A DNA stretch of 64,000 bases. It comes from Amylostereum areolatum (taxonomy: Eukaryota > Basidiomycota > Agaricomycetes > Russulales > Stereaceae). Positions 11,725-22,317 of this stretch are shown piece by piece (position 1 is the first letter of the stretch; every line of letters begins with the position of its first letter). Below the pieces are notes generated by a model that saw only the letters and a list, made by a program, of their open reading frames with translations, ran no database searches and was not told the DNA's origin. The DNA lies in contig SAXG01000016.1 of NCBI GenBank assembly GCA_012932865.1, positions 434,001 through 498,000 on the forward strand. Direction: 5' to 3'. Both the position numbers and the translations under genes were made by a program.

Positions 11725-14700
11725 TCACCTGGCAGGGGGGCGCTGCCGGAGGATGTAGGACCGCACACCACCCATGAACTCCTCCCCGTGAGCCCGTTGG
11801 TCCAGCGGAACATCCTCCTTCACATAGTCAGGCAGCTTCACCCCCTCGTCCGCCTTCCACCCAAGCGGACGGCCCTTGCACCCGCCGTTTCTGTGCACAA
11901 AGTTCAGGAAGAATCGCCACAGGGGGGAGACGCCGAGCGCGTTGGGATCCCCGATGACGACCAGCATGGACTTGGCGCGGGTAAATGCGACTGCGCGGCG
12001 AGGTCAGGAAGGTGTAGGAGCGCGGGAAAAGACATGGCACAAGCTACCGTTCATCCTGCGCCCCTCTCCGATGAAGCCTATGGACTTCTTGGCCTCGACA
12101 GCTTTTGCGTCTTCTTTATCGACGCTGGAGCGGGAAGTAGATATGATGATGACCTTGCGCTCCTGTTACGCGGGGCCCCCGTTATCAGCACCCTGCAAAG
12201 CGGGGAGTTGTGGGAAACATGCACGCACTTGGCCTTGAAACTGCTCCACCGAGCCCACGACCACATCCTTCAGCCGCGCGTTCTTCAACAGCCGCCTGAT
12301 TCTGCGGGCCTGCGCCTTGTACGGCGCCACGACGCCGATGTCCTTCGCCACTGGAAGCCCCCATCGACGTCAGCCCCGGGACACAGGAAACGAACAAGCG
12401 ACCCAAAGCGAAGCGCACGCACACACGCGGTGTTCTGGGCCTTCGGTCAAGGTCTTGCAGTACTTTTTCACGAGCGAGGCTTCTTCGACGTTGAACACCG
12501 AGCTCGACACGCTTCGCTTCTCCTCGCCTTTGATGCCGTGGAACACGACGGGGAACTTCGTGTTCGGGAGGAGGGTCGACCCCAGGAGACTGCGGACGAC
12601 GACCGGGTCCGCGTGCGCGCGTAGCTCGTCTTCGTAGAACATCTTGTTCGACCACGCGATGATCCTCGGATGGGATCGCCTGTTCCTCACCAGCTTGACA
12701 ATGCTGTCGGCACCGCGGTCAACAACGAGCACCCCATCACGGTGGGGCGTAGTACTCACGTCTGGCCATGTTGCTGGGGAAGCCCGTATATGTCCTTCAT
12801 GCTCATCAGCCTCTGCAGGTAGCTCCGCTTCAGCCCTTTGCCCGCCGTATTGGACATGACCACGGGCTGCAGCTGGTTCGGGTCCCCCGCGAGCACGATC
12901 TGCGTGAACTCGTCCGCCACGGCCTTGATCGGGATCACGCACGTCGGCTCGTCCGCGTACACGGCCTCGTCGACGAACACGTGGCTGAAATGGCCGCGAG
13001 GGACGCCGGAGGTCTGTAGGAGGCTTGCGGACGAGCAGGTGCAGAGCACGACGCGGTAGCGCACGAGCTGCGCCAGCGGCGGAACCGCGTAGACGTCGTC
13101 GGCGTCGGCGCCGGCGTGGGTGAACGCCTTCACGGCGTCCGAGCAGTCCGTGCCGATGTCGCGCGAGAACGCGTTCAGGCGGAGCATGTCCGCGGTCGTG
13201 AGTCCCCCGCCGGCGAGGCGCTCGGTGAGGACGTCCGTGGCGACGTTGCTGGGCGCACAGACGAGGATGTTCCGGCTGGTGTCGGCGCGGAGGAGCTGGA
13301 GGATGGCCTCGACGATGGTCACGGTCTTTCCGGTACCAGGTCTGTATCATAAACGGGGTCAGGGGCACAGAGAGCCTTGAATGAGAGAGAGGACGTACGG
13401 CCCATAGACGATGAACGGCACGCTTCCGGGCGCTTGACGCAGGATCGATACGACCGTTTCCAGCTGCCTTTCGTCCGTCTCGAGAAGGGGGTTGATCAGC
13501 CTCAGCTCGCGCTTCACGTCTTCATAGCCTCCGACGAGCGGGCGGACGTCGTGAGCAGCCGGGAACAAGAACCGGCGTGCCCGGTTGACGGGGGTGTTGA
13601 GGGCGTGGTGGCGCCGACGAAGCGGGATCCTGTTCAGCTTGAGCCGCAGGACGAACGTTTGCTGGTTGTACGCGCGGAAGGCGGCCGGCACCCGGAGCTC
13701 CAGCGTGATCTGCGTGCGCTCGTCGTCGATGTCACGGCAGTCGACGTCCTGGATGCGGCATTCGTACCGCACGTCCAGGCGCGCGTCGTCCAGATACACC
13801 GAATCGCCGAAGCTGACTTCCGGAAGTCGCTCTTCGCTCGTCTCGGTGATCACGATCCTGTGCCCGGCGTCGGTCACGTATGTTCTGAACGACAGAGGGG
13901 GAAGAGCCTACCGATGGCGATCGCCTGACTGGATGACGTTGACTTCCCAAGGGGGCAGCTCTTCCAATTGTCGACTACGCCACGCGAATGCGGTTTATGA
14001 GGCCTTGTACCGACGGAACAAAGGGGGTACCACCCACTAGTTCTGCCCTTCCTCGATCCATACGAAGGTCTCGAACCACTGCTGATACGTCTCCATCGAG
14101 AGCGTCCCGGGCAGCATCTCCGCCACAAGTGCCGGAGCCAGCACCTGGTCGTATTCGGGACTTTGCATAGCGTCCACGATTGCGTTCGGAGGCTCGTATT
14201 GGGGTAGACGCCTCGACCGCTTCCCCCGCGACCGTGGTGGCGGCATCAGAGGAATGTACGTGCTTGGCGCCACGTATGGCTTCTTGTTCCCCGCGAGTGT
14301 CGGACCCGTCGCCGTTGGCTCTGGCGATGCGAGGTATATGCGATCCTGGATGGAACCCGCCACCCCCTTCAGTGTGCGAAAGACGGAGAACTCCCGCTTG
14401 AGGTCGCCGTGGTAGAACACGAGCTCCAAAGTACCTTCGAACAGGCCCTCGTAATGCGGAGTGAACGCGACCACGACGATTCGTTGGTGGCCACGCCTGA
14501 TCCACGGGGAGTCGCCGTGCAGGCTCGCAGAGAAGCTGTGTGTGCGTCAGGCGCTGGTCCACCAGAAACCAACGATTAGAAAAAGACACGTACTACGGAA
14601 GTGAGTCTTCAACTTCGGCCCTAGAGTAAATCTGAGCGCGAACGAAGGACACGGGCAGATCTCGGGTGTGTTTGTCCAGAGTGATCGTCGTCGTCTTCAT

Positions 14701-16027
14701 ACTGGACGTCCACTCCTGCCCGTCATTGTGTTCTTCCAAAACGCCGAAGTCGACGCCTTCGGCGCACGAGACGGATAGGCCTATCTTGCCTGGGTCGATT
14801 TCAGGCAAGGGCTCGGTTCGAGAGGTATCTTCCGATGGTGTGTCGTCATCGGCGACATACCGCTCATCTCCATGCAAGCTGGGCTGAGAGGTCGCTTGAC
14901 CCACGGTTTCTACTTTCTCAAGCGCTTCGTCGAGCCATCGTTGGCGATTGATATGCTGGCTGTGTGAGATGTGGCGCTCGTGGCGGTTGGGATGATAGTG
15001 GTGATTGCAAGCCCGGCAATAGATGGCGCGAGGAGGAGGGGCGGGGGTTCGAGCGCCTGACAACTTCCTCTCTCGAGCCTCCTGATGCTGCTTGCCGGTT
15101 ATGTGGTCCTCAAACCCATCCTTTGACGTGTACACGCAACAGAGGTCACATAGACGGCCAGTAGACAGCACCTTGGGCAGCCCTGCGATGAGCGATGGCT
15201 GGTTACAACGGCACGGAAGACGTTAGGCGATATGGAAAGAGATGTGTAGGGTTTTACTCACGACCATTGGAGGGTCTCCCGCTCTACCACCGTCCGCGGT
15301 TTCTCGTCGTTCTGCGCGATCAGAAGCACCCTCTGCATTTGACCCGCTCCTCGCGCTTGAGGCTCTCGGCGCTCTGTCCGTAGGCCCCTCGTCGACCAGG
15401 GCGTCCCGCGCGAGGTCTGTGAACTTTTGCGTGGACAGATGGTTTCGCGACCGGACATGGGACTTGAACGCCGACGACGGGAAGTCGTCGTTGCAGGTGT
15501 CGCAGTGCTTGAGGTCGGGGGCGGGGGCGGGGGAGGGCAGTCCGGCCGCTCGGCGCGTCGCCAGCTCTCGGTGTCTCCTCCCAGCCGCGTGCGTCTCCGA
15601 GTCCGCCACGTCGAGGTAAACGGAACATATGTCGCAGCGCGCTATGAGGATGGTGAGGACGCGAAGGGAGGGAGCGCCCGACGGGGACGCCGCGCGAGGC
15701 TGCACGGAACGACGCGGAGGTTCAGAGCCGCGGTAGACGCATATACTTCGACGCACGGGAGATACGCACCTCGTCGACATGCGCGTTCCGTACGCCACCC
15801 GAGGACTCAGGCCGCTGGCCGTGCCCGGAAGTCGGGGGCGGGGTCGGCTCGGGAAGTTTAGCTGCGTTGCGGATGTGCGTTGGTCCTTGCGCGTGGGCCT
15901 CCATCTGGGGTGAAGGGATGAACCTCCCGCAGGGCATGCATCGCGCGACGTCGTGTCGGTCCTTGCATACTTCTGTGTTGCAGGTGCCTGTGGCGCGGGC
16001 TTGCTTGCAGAAGGGGGTGCGGCGCAT
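11725..16027 (-). CDS. Zinc-finger SF1 RNA helicase H1 (MOV10/SDE3-like)
   Basis: An Upf1-like superfamily 1 helicase with an N-terminal zinc-finger array, spliced. The start ATG at 16027 opens a CCCH-like finger ([20 protein letters not shown]) as in H2 and H3. C2H2-type fingers follow ([79 protein letters not shown]). Helicase motifs in order: Walker [13 protein letters not shown], Ia [70 protein letters not shown] and [18 protein letters not shown]. The stop is at 11725-11727. Known relatives (MOV10, SDE3, Neurospora SAD-3) act in RNA silencing and retroelement control; that role here is inference. All exons look open. Motif II has DEAVYA where H2 has the usual DEAGQA. A general mRNA-surveillance helicase is the main alternative. 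Confidence 0.82.
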
Positions 16028-16837
16028 GGGGAGGAGAACGGCGAGGGGGCAAGGAGGGATGGCGATGCGAGGAGGGTGCGAGCCCCGTGGGGGAGAGAAA
16101 GCGAGAACGACGGCGGAGAGCAAGGCGGAGAGCGGGCGTCCGAGTCAAGTGGGCACTCCTGATCCCTGCGCCCTTCCGGATGCGTGGCGGGTGGCGAGGA
16201 TATCGTCCGGTATGTTCACGGGCGCTCGCACGCAAAGGTCTATGCCTGTTTCAGGATCCGTGCTTCCAGTGCCCGCCCATGCAAACGGGAGCCTCGCCTC
16301 CACCAAGGTCACCTTGGCCCCCTTCCCCGACACACATCCCTGCCGTCGAACGGCGCCCAGCGCACCCGCGGGCATCGCTGTTCCGCCAATCGTCAGCCGC
16401 CATCATACGCATACACTGATACAGGCGACGAACAACGGACCACTCACTGCATGCCATAAGTGGAAATAACACGCCGGTCGGCGCCGCCTTTGCGCCGTGG
16501 ACGGTGGAATATGAAAGGGTCTTCTGGATTTCGAGGCCCGGGAAGGTGTTGTAGGGAGGATGAGCGACGTCGCGGGCTGGCCGTGGTCGTGGTGGCAGGA
16601 GAGAGCAAGGGCAAGTGAGGCGTGATCGCTGCACGCCGGCGAACCTCAGCTTCTTAAAAGTTCGAACTCTCAGATCTCAGACTAGGCAAGTTTTCTTCCC
16701 CGCTCCCACCGACGCAAACACCTACAGAGAAGTGAAAGCAAACACTTGGATGGCTTGATTTCCGAACCCTATATACACCGTACAACAGCGCCCCCTCGAA
16801 CCGCGCAGCGCAACGCAAAGACCGCCTTCCCGATGCC
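16028..16837. other. Spacer between H1 and the aminopeptidase gene
   Basis: This is the upstream region of H1 and the downstream region of the peptidase, both on the minus strand. The long overlapping ORFs here are GC-rich frames without recognisable domains. No regulatory element could be assigned. Confidence 0.4.
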
Positions 16838-19800
16838 TCACAAGGGCGCGCACTCCCTCTCCAACCACCTCAACGCGCGCTCGTCCTTCGTCAACAACGG
16901 CGCCACCTTCTCCCACACCTCCGCATGGTACCCGTCCAGCCACTCCCGCTCCTCCCGCGTCAACAGCGTCTCGTCCACCAGTTTCTTGTGTATCGGACAC
17001 TGTCGCCCGTCCCAACATCAGCGCCACCGTGCTGCGTCGCGAGAAAGGATGGCCACGGAAAATGGCGAGGGGGAGAACAAGGTGAGGCCGTACCATGGTG
17101 ACGTGCTCGAACCGGAGGAAGCCCTTCCCGCCAAAGTTGTTCGGCGTCCGCGCCTCGCGCACGACAACGACGTTCTCGATGCGCACTCCGAAGCGGCCGT
17201 CGGCGTAGTACCCGGGCTCTGCGCACCACGTCAGCCCCGAATCGGCCGACACGCGCGCGGCAAGACGAAGGGGGGGGGGGGGGGGGGGGGGGGGGGAGGG
17301 GGAGGGAAGAGGGAAAGGGGGGCGCACCGTTCGAGACCGTCATGCCTGACTTCAGAGCCGTGTCGTTGTACGCTGCAGGCAACCGCCCATCAGCATGGGA
17401 CAGACAGGGCTCGGCTGAAGGAAAAGGGCGACCTACTGATGCGCATGCCGATGCCCTGGGGGCCCTCGTGGACGTTCAGGAAGTGGCCGACACCATGCCC
17501 GGTGCCGTGCATGTAGTCTGACCCCCGACGTCAGTCAAATGCGCACGACGGCCGGACGACGCACGCACCCAGGCCGTCTTTCCAAAGCGGTCTGCGCGCC
17601 CACGTATCGCTGTCCGCCGCATACGCTCAGCCACAGCACCTGGATCGACCGAGAGAGGGGAGGGCGCACATGATGTATCCCGTGGTGCCGTTCGGGAAGA
17701 CGGCGGTGTCGATGGCGATGTGGCCTTGCAGCACCCGCGTGGCCGCGCGCTTCTCCTCCGCGGTCGGTGTGCCGAAGTGCTGTCAAGAGCGTCGGCTCGA
17801 CGGCACGTAGAGAGAAGCTGACCAGACGTGGGCCTACCCATGTCCTCGTCACGTCCGTCGTCCCGTCCAGAAACTGGGCTATCACCGTGCCATGAGCGCG
17901 AGCCTCCCGCCGGCTGGACAAAACAAGGCCTCACCACCCGAATCACAGAGATAGATCTGTCTCAACGTCAGGACGGAGGCAAGTGGGCGGAGAGGACCGG
18001 ACGCACCTGGTCCTTCCTGATGATGGCACAGTCCTTGGGGTCGGGGGAATAGTGTATGATAGCTGGCCGTCCTGGCGTGAGCAGGAAGCCGTCGAATCAA
18101 GCTAGTAGATCATACCTCCGTTGGGCCCCGTCGACGAGATGGTGGTGAACGACAGACCCTTGAAGAGGTCCAGCTCCCTGCCACGCAGGCATAAGCGCGG
18201 TTCCGCAGGCGCCTTCAAGGACGATCGATGAACTCACGAGCGGAACTTCTCCAACCGGTCTGCGCCCTCGCTTTCCGAGATCTCCGCGCCCGCGTCGACC
18301 TGCTCTTCCAGCCATGCGAAGTAGCGCGCGAGCGCCGCGCCGTCGCGGATGTGGCAGGCGCGGAAGCCGGCCACCTCCGCGTCGTTCTTGATCGCCTTGA
18401 GGGTCGCGACCGGGGAGCGAGCGACAGCGTAGGTATCCTAAGGTTTTCCGGGCTTATGAGCAAAGATGGGCGGGAAAGCCAGGAGAGGTGCTCGCCTTGC
18501 CAAGGGCTTCTGCCACCGCGACGTTCGCCTTGTCACCGATCAAAACTTTTTTGGACTGAAGACAGAGCGTGAGCGTGAGGCGGCGGGGCGGGATCGAGTC
18601 GGACGTACCTCGAGCACCTTCGGGAGACGCTTGAGGTAATCGTAGAAGTCTGCGTAAGGCTTGATTTCGACCTGGGTGCCGAGGTGCGACCTGACACCGT
18701 CGTCGACCTGCGCGGGATCGATGAACAACAGGCTCTTGTCGAGGGTGATCACAGCGTTGGCGAAGAAGACTGCACCACGGCATCCGAGTCAGCCCCCGTC
18801 TCCTCCGACCGAAGCAAGGACACGCTGGTGCCACGCACCGGGATTGAAGTCGATATCGGAACCGCGGAGGTTGAAAAGCCACGCGACCTCGTCCAGCATC
18901 GTCACCACCAACGCGCCCTGGTTCCTTTGTCGGAGCTCTTGCCGCACCTTGGACACTTTCTCCTGCGACGTCTGGCCTGCGCGGAGCGGGCGTGAGCGAC
19001 CGCACAGAACGCGAGATCGCACGGCTGACCGGAATACGTCGTGTCCAGCGGGAACACGGGGTTTTTCGGGCGCGGGGGACGGTCGGAGCCCCAGACTGCG
19101 TCCACGATGTTCTCCGAGAAGTTGAACTTGGTGTCCTTGAAGGATGCGATGTCCGCTGCGACGTACCGGTAAGTACACAGAACAATAGAAGGAAGGATGG
19201 CGCGTACATGCACTGATAAGTTCCGGGTCGATGCCGACGGTCTCTTCCTTGGTAACGTTCTGTCCGGATGGTCAACTTCACGTGAAGATGAAGGGATGGG
19301 GAGAGAGGGTCGCACCTTCTTGATGTATTCTTGCCATGTCGGAACATCTGCGTATACGCGGTCAATAACATCGCGTGGTGGGAGGGGGACGCCACGCACG
19401 AGGAAGGCCTTGCCTCATCAGCGTCCAGTTGCTGCACCCCGGGTGTGAACATCAGAATGGGGTTCGGGGCAAGATTCACGCACTTGTCTAGTTGCTGCTC
19501 GGCCTGGAGAAAGTATCGACCGTCGGTGAAGAGGAGGGCCTTCTCCTTCGTCACGACCGCGGTGCCTGCATACAAGCTCGGGAGTCAGCCGACCGCCTCG
19601 GTCGGTCGGAAGTGCGACGCACCAGCGGAGCCATTGAACCCCGAGATAAACGCCCGACGTTCGTCGCACTGGGCGAGATACTCGCTGGAGTCTGCACGAC
19701 GGATCAGGACGGATCGACCGAGCGCAGAGCACGGCACACTTGCGTTGATCCTCGCTCGGGACGACGTACGCGTCGACGGACTGGGCGGCCATGCACTGGC

Positions 19801-19855
19801 GCAGCGCGCTCAGCCTGCCTGTTGTGTTCACGGTCTGCGTTCCGGGTGCGCCCAT
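16838..19855 (-). CDS. Xaa-Pro aminopeptidase P (M24B metallopeptidase)
   Basis: A cytosolic dinuclear-metal peptidase that removes N-terminal residues from peptides with proline in second position. The gene is split by many short introns. The ATG at 19855 begins [15 protein letters not shown]. The creatinase N-terminal domain follows: [75 protein letters not shown]. The pita-bread domain carries the metal ligands in LCDSG (Asp), GTTDVTRT (Asp), [16 protein letters not shown] (His), EPGYYADG (Glu) and RIENVVVV (Glu). The C-terminus is [11 protein letters not shown], stopping at 16838-16840. The full set of ligands and end-to-end similarity suggest a functional housekeeping gene. It is divergent from the NIPA gene with about 460 bp between the two ATGs. 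Confidence 0.9.
17270..17296 (+). repeat. 27-nt poly-G tract inside an intron
   Basis: An uninterrupted G27 followed by G-rich sequence to about 17322. It lies in an intron of the minus-strand peptidase gene, where it is a C-tract just upstream of the exon reading EPGYYADG. It can act as a long polypyrimidine tract, and its length is likely unstable or affected by sequencing. Confidence 0.9.
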
Positions 19856-20318
19856 GTCGAGAGATGGGGTGTATAGACGCGATCGTGGGGGGCGGAGATG
19901 GGAGACGGAAGTGAAGATGGAAAAGGCAGCGCGAAGCGTGCCATGGCCGGTACGGAGCATGTGCTCTCGGACCTGGAGTCTGACTTGCCCAGAGAGCGCC
20001 CTTGGCTTGAGCTTGATTGAGCTCCCGTCTGTACGCTGCTCGCACGTCCAACGACTCTTTCTGTCACGAACACAGAACCGGAACAGAACGACGTGGGTGG
20101 ACGCAGTGGCTCGCTGGCTGGCAACAATGAATTAAATAATGGGAGATTAGATTAGATCTGTATCTGTGCAAATTCCGCGATGTTTTGACCCTATTTGCGT
20201 CTGGATTGGTCCGGAAAGCCAGTCAACCAGTGGGCACGAACATCCGCGCACTGTCCTCGTTCCGCAACGCCCTCCCTTCCTTTCCTTTCCCTCCCCGTTA
20301 CCCACCTCGTCGGCCGAA
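19856..20318. promoter_or_regulatory. Shared upstream region of two divergent genes
   Basis: About 463 bp separate the ATG of the aminopeptidase (-) from the ATG of the NIPA transporter (+). It contains CT-rich stretches directly before the NIPA start (CCTTTCCTTTCCCTCCCC), common in fungal core promoters. No convincing TATA box was seen for either gene. Confidence 0.55.
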
Positions 20319-21952
20319 ATGCTCGAGGATAAATACATCGGCCTCGCACTGGCCATATCCAGCTCGCTGGCCATCGGCACCAGCTTCATCATCACAAAAA
20401 AGGTGCGCAGTCCGCCCCGCCGTCGGCCTCGCCTGCTTCCCTGTATAAACCGCGTTCGCCGCAGGGTCTCAACGACGCAGCAGAGCGGGGGAGTGCGTAC
20501 GCCAACGCGTCCGACGATCACGCATACCTCAAAAATCCAATATGGTGGGCGGGGATGGCGACCAGTGAGTGCGCTCGTTGATGGTTCGGAGGGTGCCAAT
20601 GTCCGCTGAACGTGCGCGTCGCGGCAGTGATCGTCGGAGAACGTGAGTGTCTCTCGTTTGCGCACCCTGTCCGCACTTCCCGAACCCGTTTTCCGTTGCA
20701 GTGGCCAACTTCGCCGCATACTCGTTCGCGCCGCCCATACTCGTAACGCCGCTCGGCGCCCTCAGCGTCATCATCGGGTGCGTCGCGGGAATCGTCGCGT
20801 GTACAGTCCGTCGCCGCTCACCCACCGCGCCCAGTGCCATCCTCGCCTCGTATCTACTCGACGAGGAGCTAGGTCACCTCGGTCGCGTCGGATGCACCAT
20901 GTGTCTCATCGGCTCCCTCATCATCATCCTGCACGCGCCCGCAGACAAGGACATCCAGACCGTCGACGAGATCCTCCACTACGCCATCCAACCCGGTGTG
21001 TGCTCGCCCTCCGCTCCACCCCCCTCGGCTTTGCTCACGATCCTCCAGGATTCCTCATGTACTGCTTCAGCGTGCTCGTCTTCACCCTCGTCATGGTCTA
21101 CCACGTCTCCCCCCGCTACGGACGCACGAACCCGCTCGTCTACGTCTCCATCTGCTCCCTCGTCGGCTCCGTCTCCATCATGGCCATCAAGGGCTTCGGC
21201 ATCGCCGTCAAGCTCACCATCGGCGGCAACAACCAGTTCACCCACCCGAGCACCTACGTCTTCGGCATCATCGTCGCCGTCTGCATCCTCACCCAGATGA
21301 ACTACTTCAACAAGGCCCTCGACACCTTCTCCACCAACGTGTACGCTCTTCCCCCCGCCGCGCCCTTCCCGCTCACCCCCGCTGACCGTGCCCTGGCAGC
21401 GTGAACCCGATGTACTACGTCTGCTTCTCGACCGCGACCATCGTCGCCTCCCTCATCCTCTTCCAGGGCTTCAACACCGACAACCCCACGAACACCGTCT
21501 CCCTCCTCATCGGCTTCGTCGTCACCTTCCTCGGCATCCACCTCCTCGAACTCTCCCGCAAACCCGAAGCCCTCTCCGCCGCCGCGAACGCGCACGGCCC
21601 GCTCGAGGGCGGCCTCATGAACCCGCGCCTGTCCCTCCAGGGCCGCCCCTCCCTCGACGGCTGGGGCGCGCCCCCCGCCCCCGCCCCCAACGGCCACGCC
21701 CGCCGCGGCTCGCGCACCCCCCTCTACCGCGCGCAGACCGCCACCCTCTTCAACGCGTTCGAGGACGAGGACGCGGACGGGCACGCCGAGACCGTCGGCC
21801 TCCGCCGTCTCTCCGAGGAAGGCGAGGACGACGAGCTCGAGGCCGCGACCGAGCGCACGCGCTTGCGCGCCGAGGAGCGCCGGTCGGGCTCGCGCAGCCA
21901 CAGCCACTCCGTCTCGCCCAAAGGGTCGCAGAGCGACCTTCGACGGTCATAA
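20319..21952 (+). CDS. NIPA-family magnesium transporter
   Basis: A multi-pass membrane protein of the NIPA (DUF803) family, which carries Mg2+ and related divalent cations. Inferred exons: 20319-20402, 20465-20564, 20628-20642, 20702-20777, 20835-20995, 21049-21340 and 21400-21952. Splicing restores the family signatures: GLALAISSSLAIGTSFIITK in the first membrane helix, NPIWWAGMATMIVGE, NFAAYSFAPPILVTPLGALS, and later NKALDTFSTNVVNPMYYV. About nine hydrophobic segments are visible, followed by a hydrophilic Ser/Arg/Glu-rich cytosolic tail of roughly 140 residues ending in DLRRS. The third exon is only 15 nt. All exons are open, so the gene is probably functional. Confidence 0.92.
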
Positions 21953-22317
21953 CGCACGGCCGTTGTGTACATTCATCCCGTCGCGGACGGAGGGGGAGGG
22001 GGGGGGGGGGCGGTCGCATCGGACTCTTTAGGTTTTTTTGCTTCTTCGTAGCCGTATAATATAGCTCAGATCGTGTATACCGACCGCCCCCGGTTGTGGA
22101 TATTGGAGGCTGGCCGGGGGGTTAATTTATGTCTTTTTTACACGGTTCTCCTCGGGGCGGCGGAACGGTCGCGACTCGTCTCTGGCCCTCTCGTTTCCGA
22201 CTCCCGTTTGCATGTACCGACGGAGAGCCTCGCATTCCAACATGATACACCGAAAATACACAAGAGCAGGATAGGGATGAACGCCTCGTACATCAAGGGG
22301 CCCGACGCAACCGCGCT
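21953..22317. other. Convergent 3' region between NIPA and H2
   Basis: About 365 bp between two convergent stop codons. It contains a G-rich stretch (GGGGGAGGGGGGGGGGG near 21992-22012) and TATAATATAG near 22055. No gene is seen. Confidence 0.5.

Noticed and set aside
15427..15861. Plus-strand ORFs over the H1 finger exons
   Set aside because: They are antisense shadows of zinc-finger coding sequence on the minus strand.
16746..17516. 256-codon plus-strand ORF
   Set aside because: It is antisense to conserved exons of the aminopeptidase and contains the poly-G run translated as Gly.
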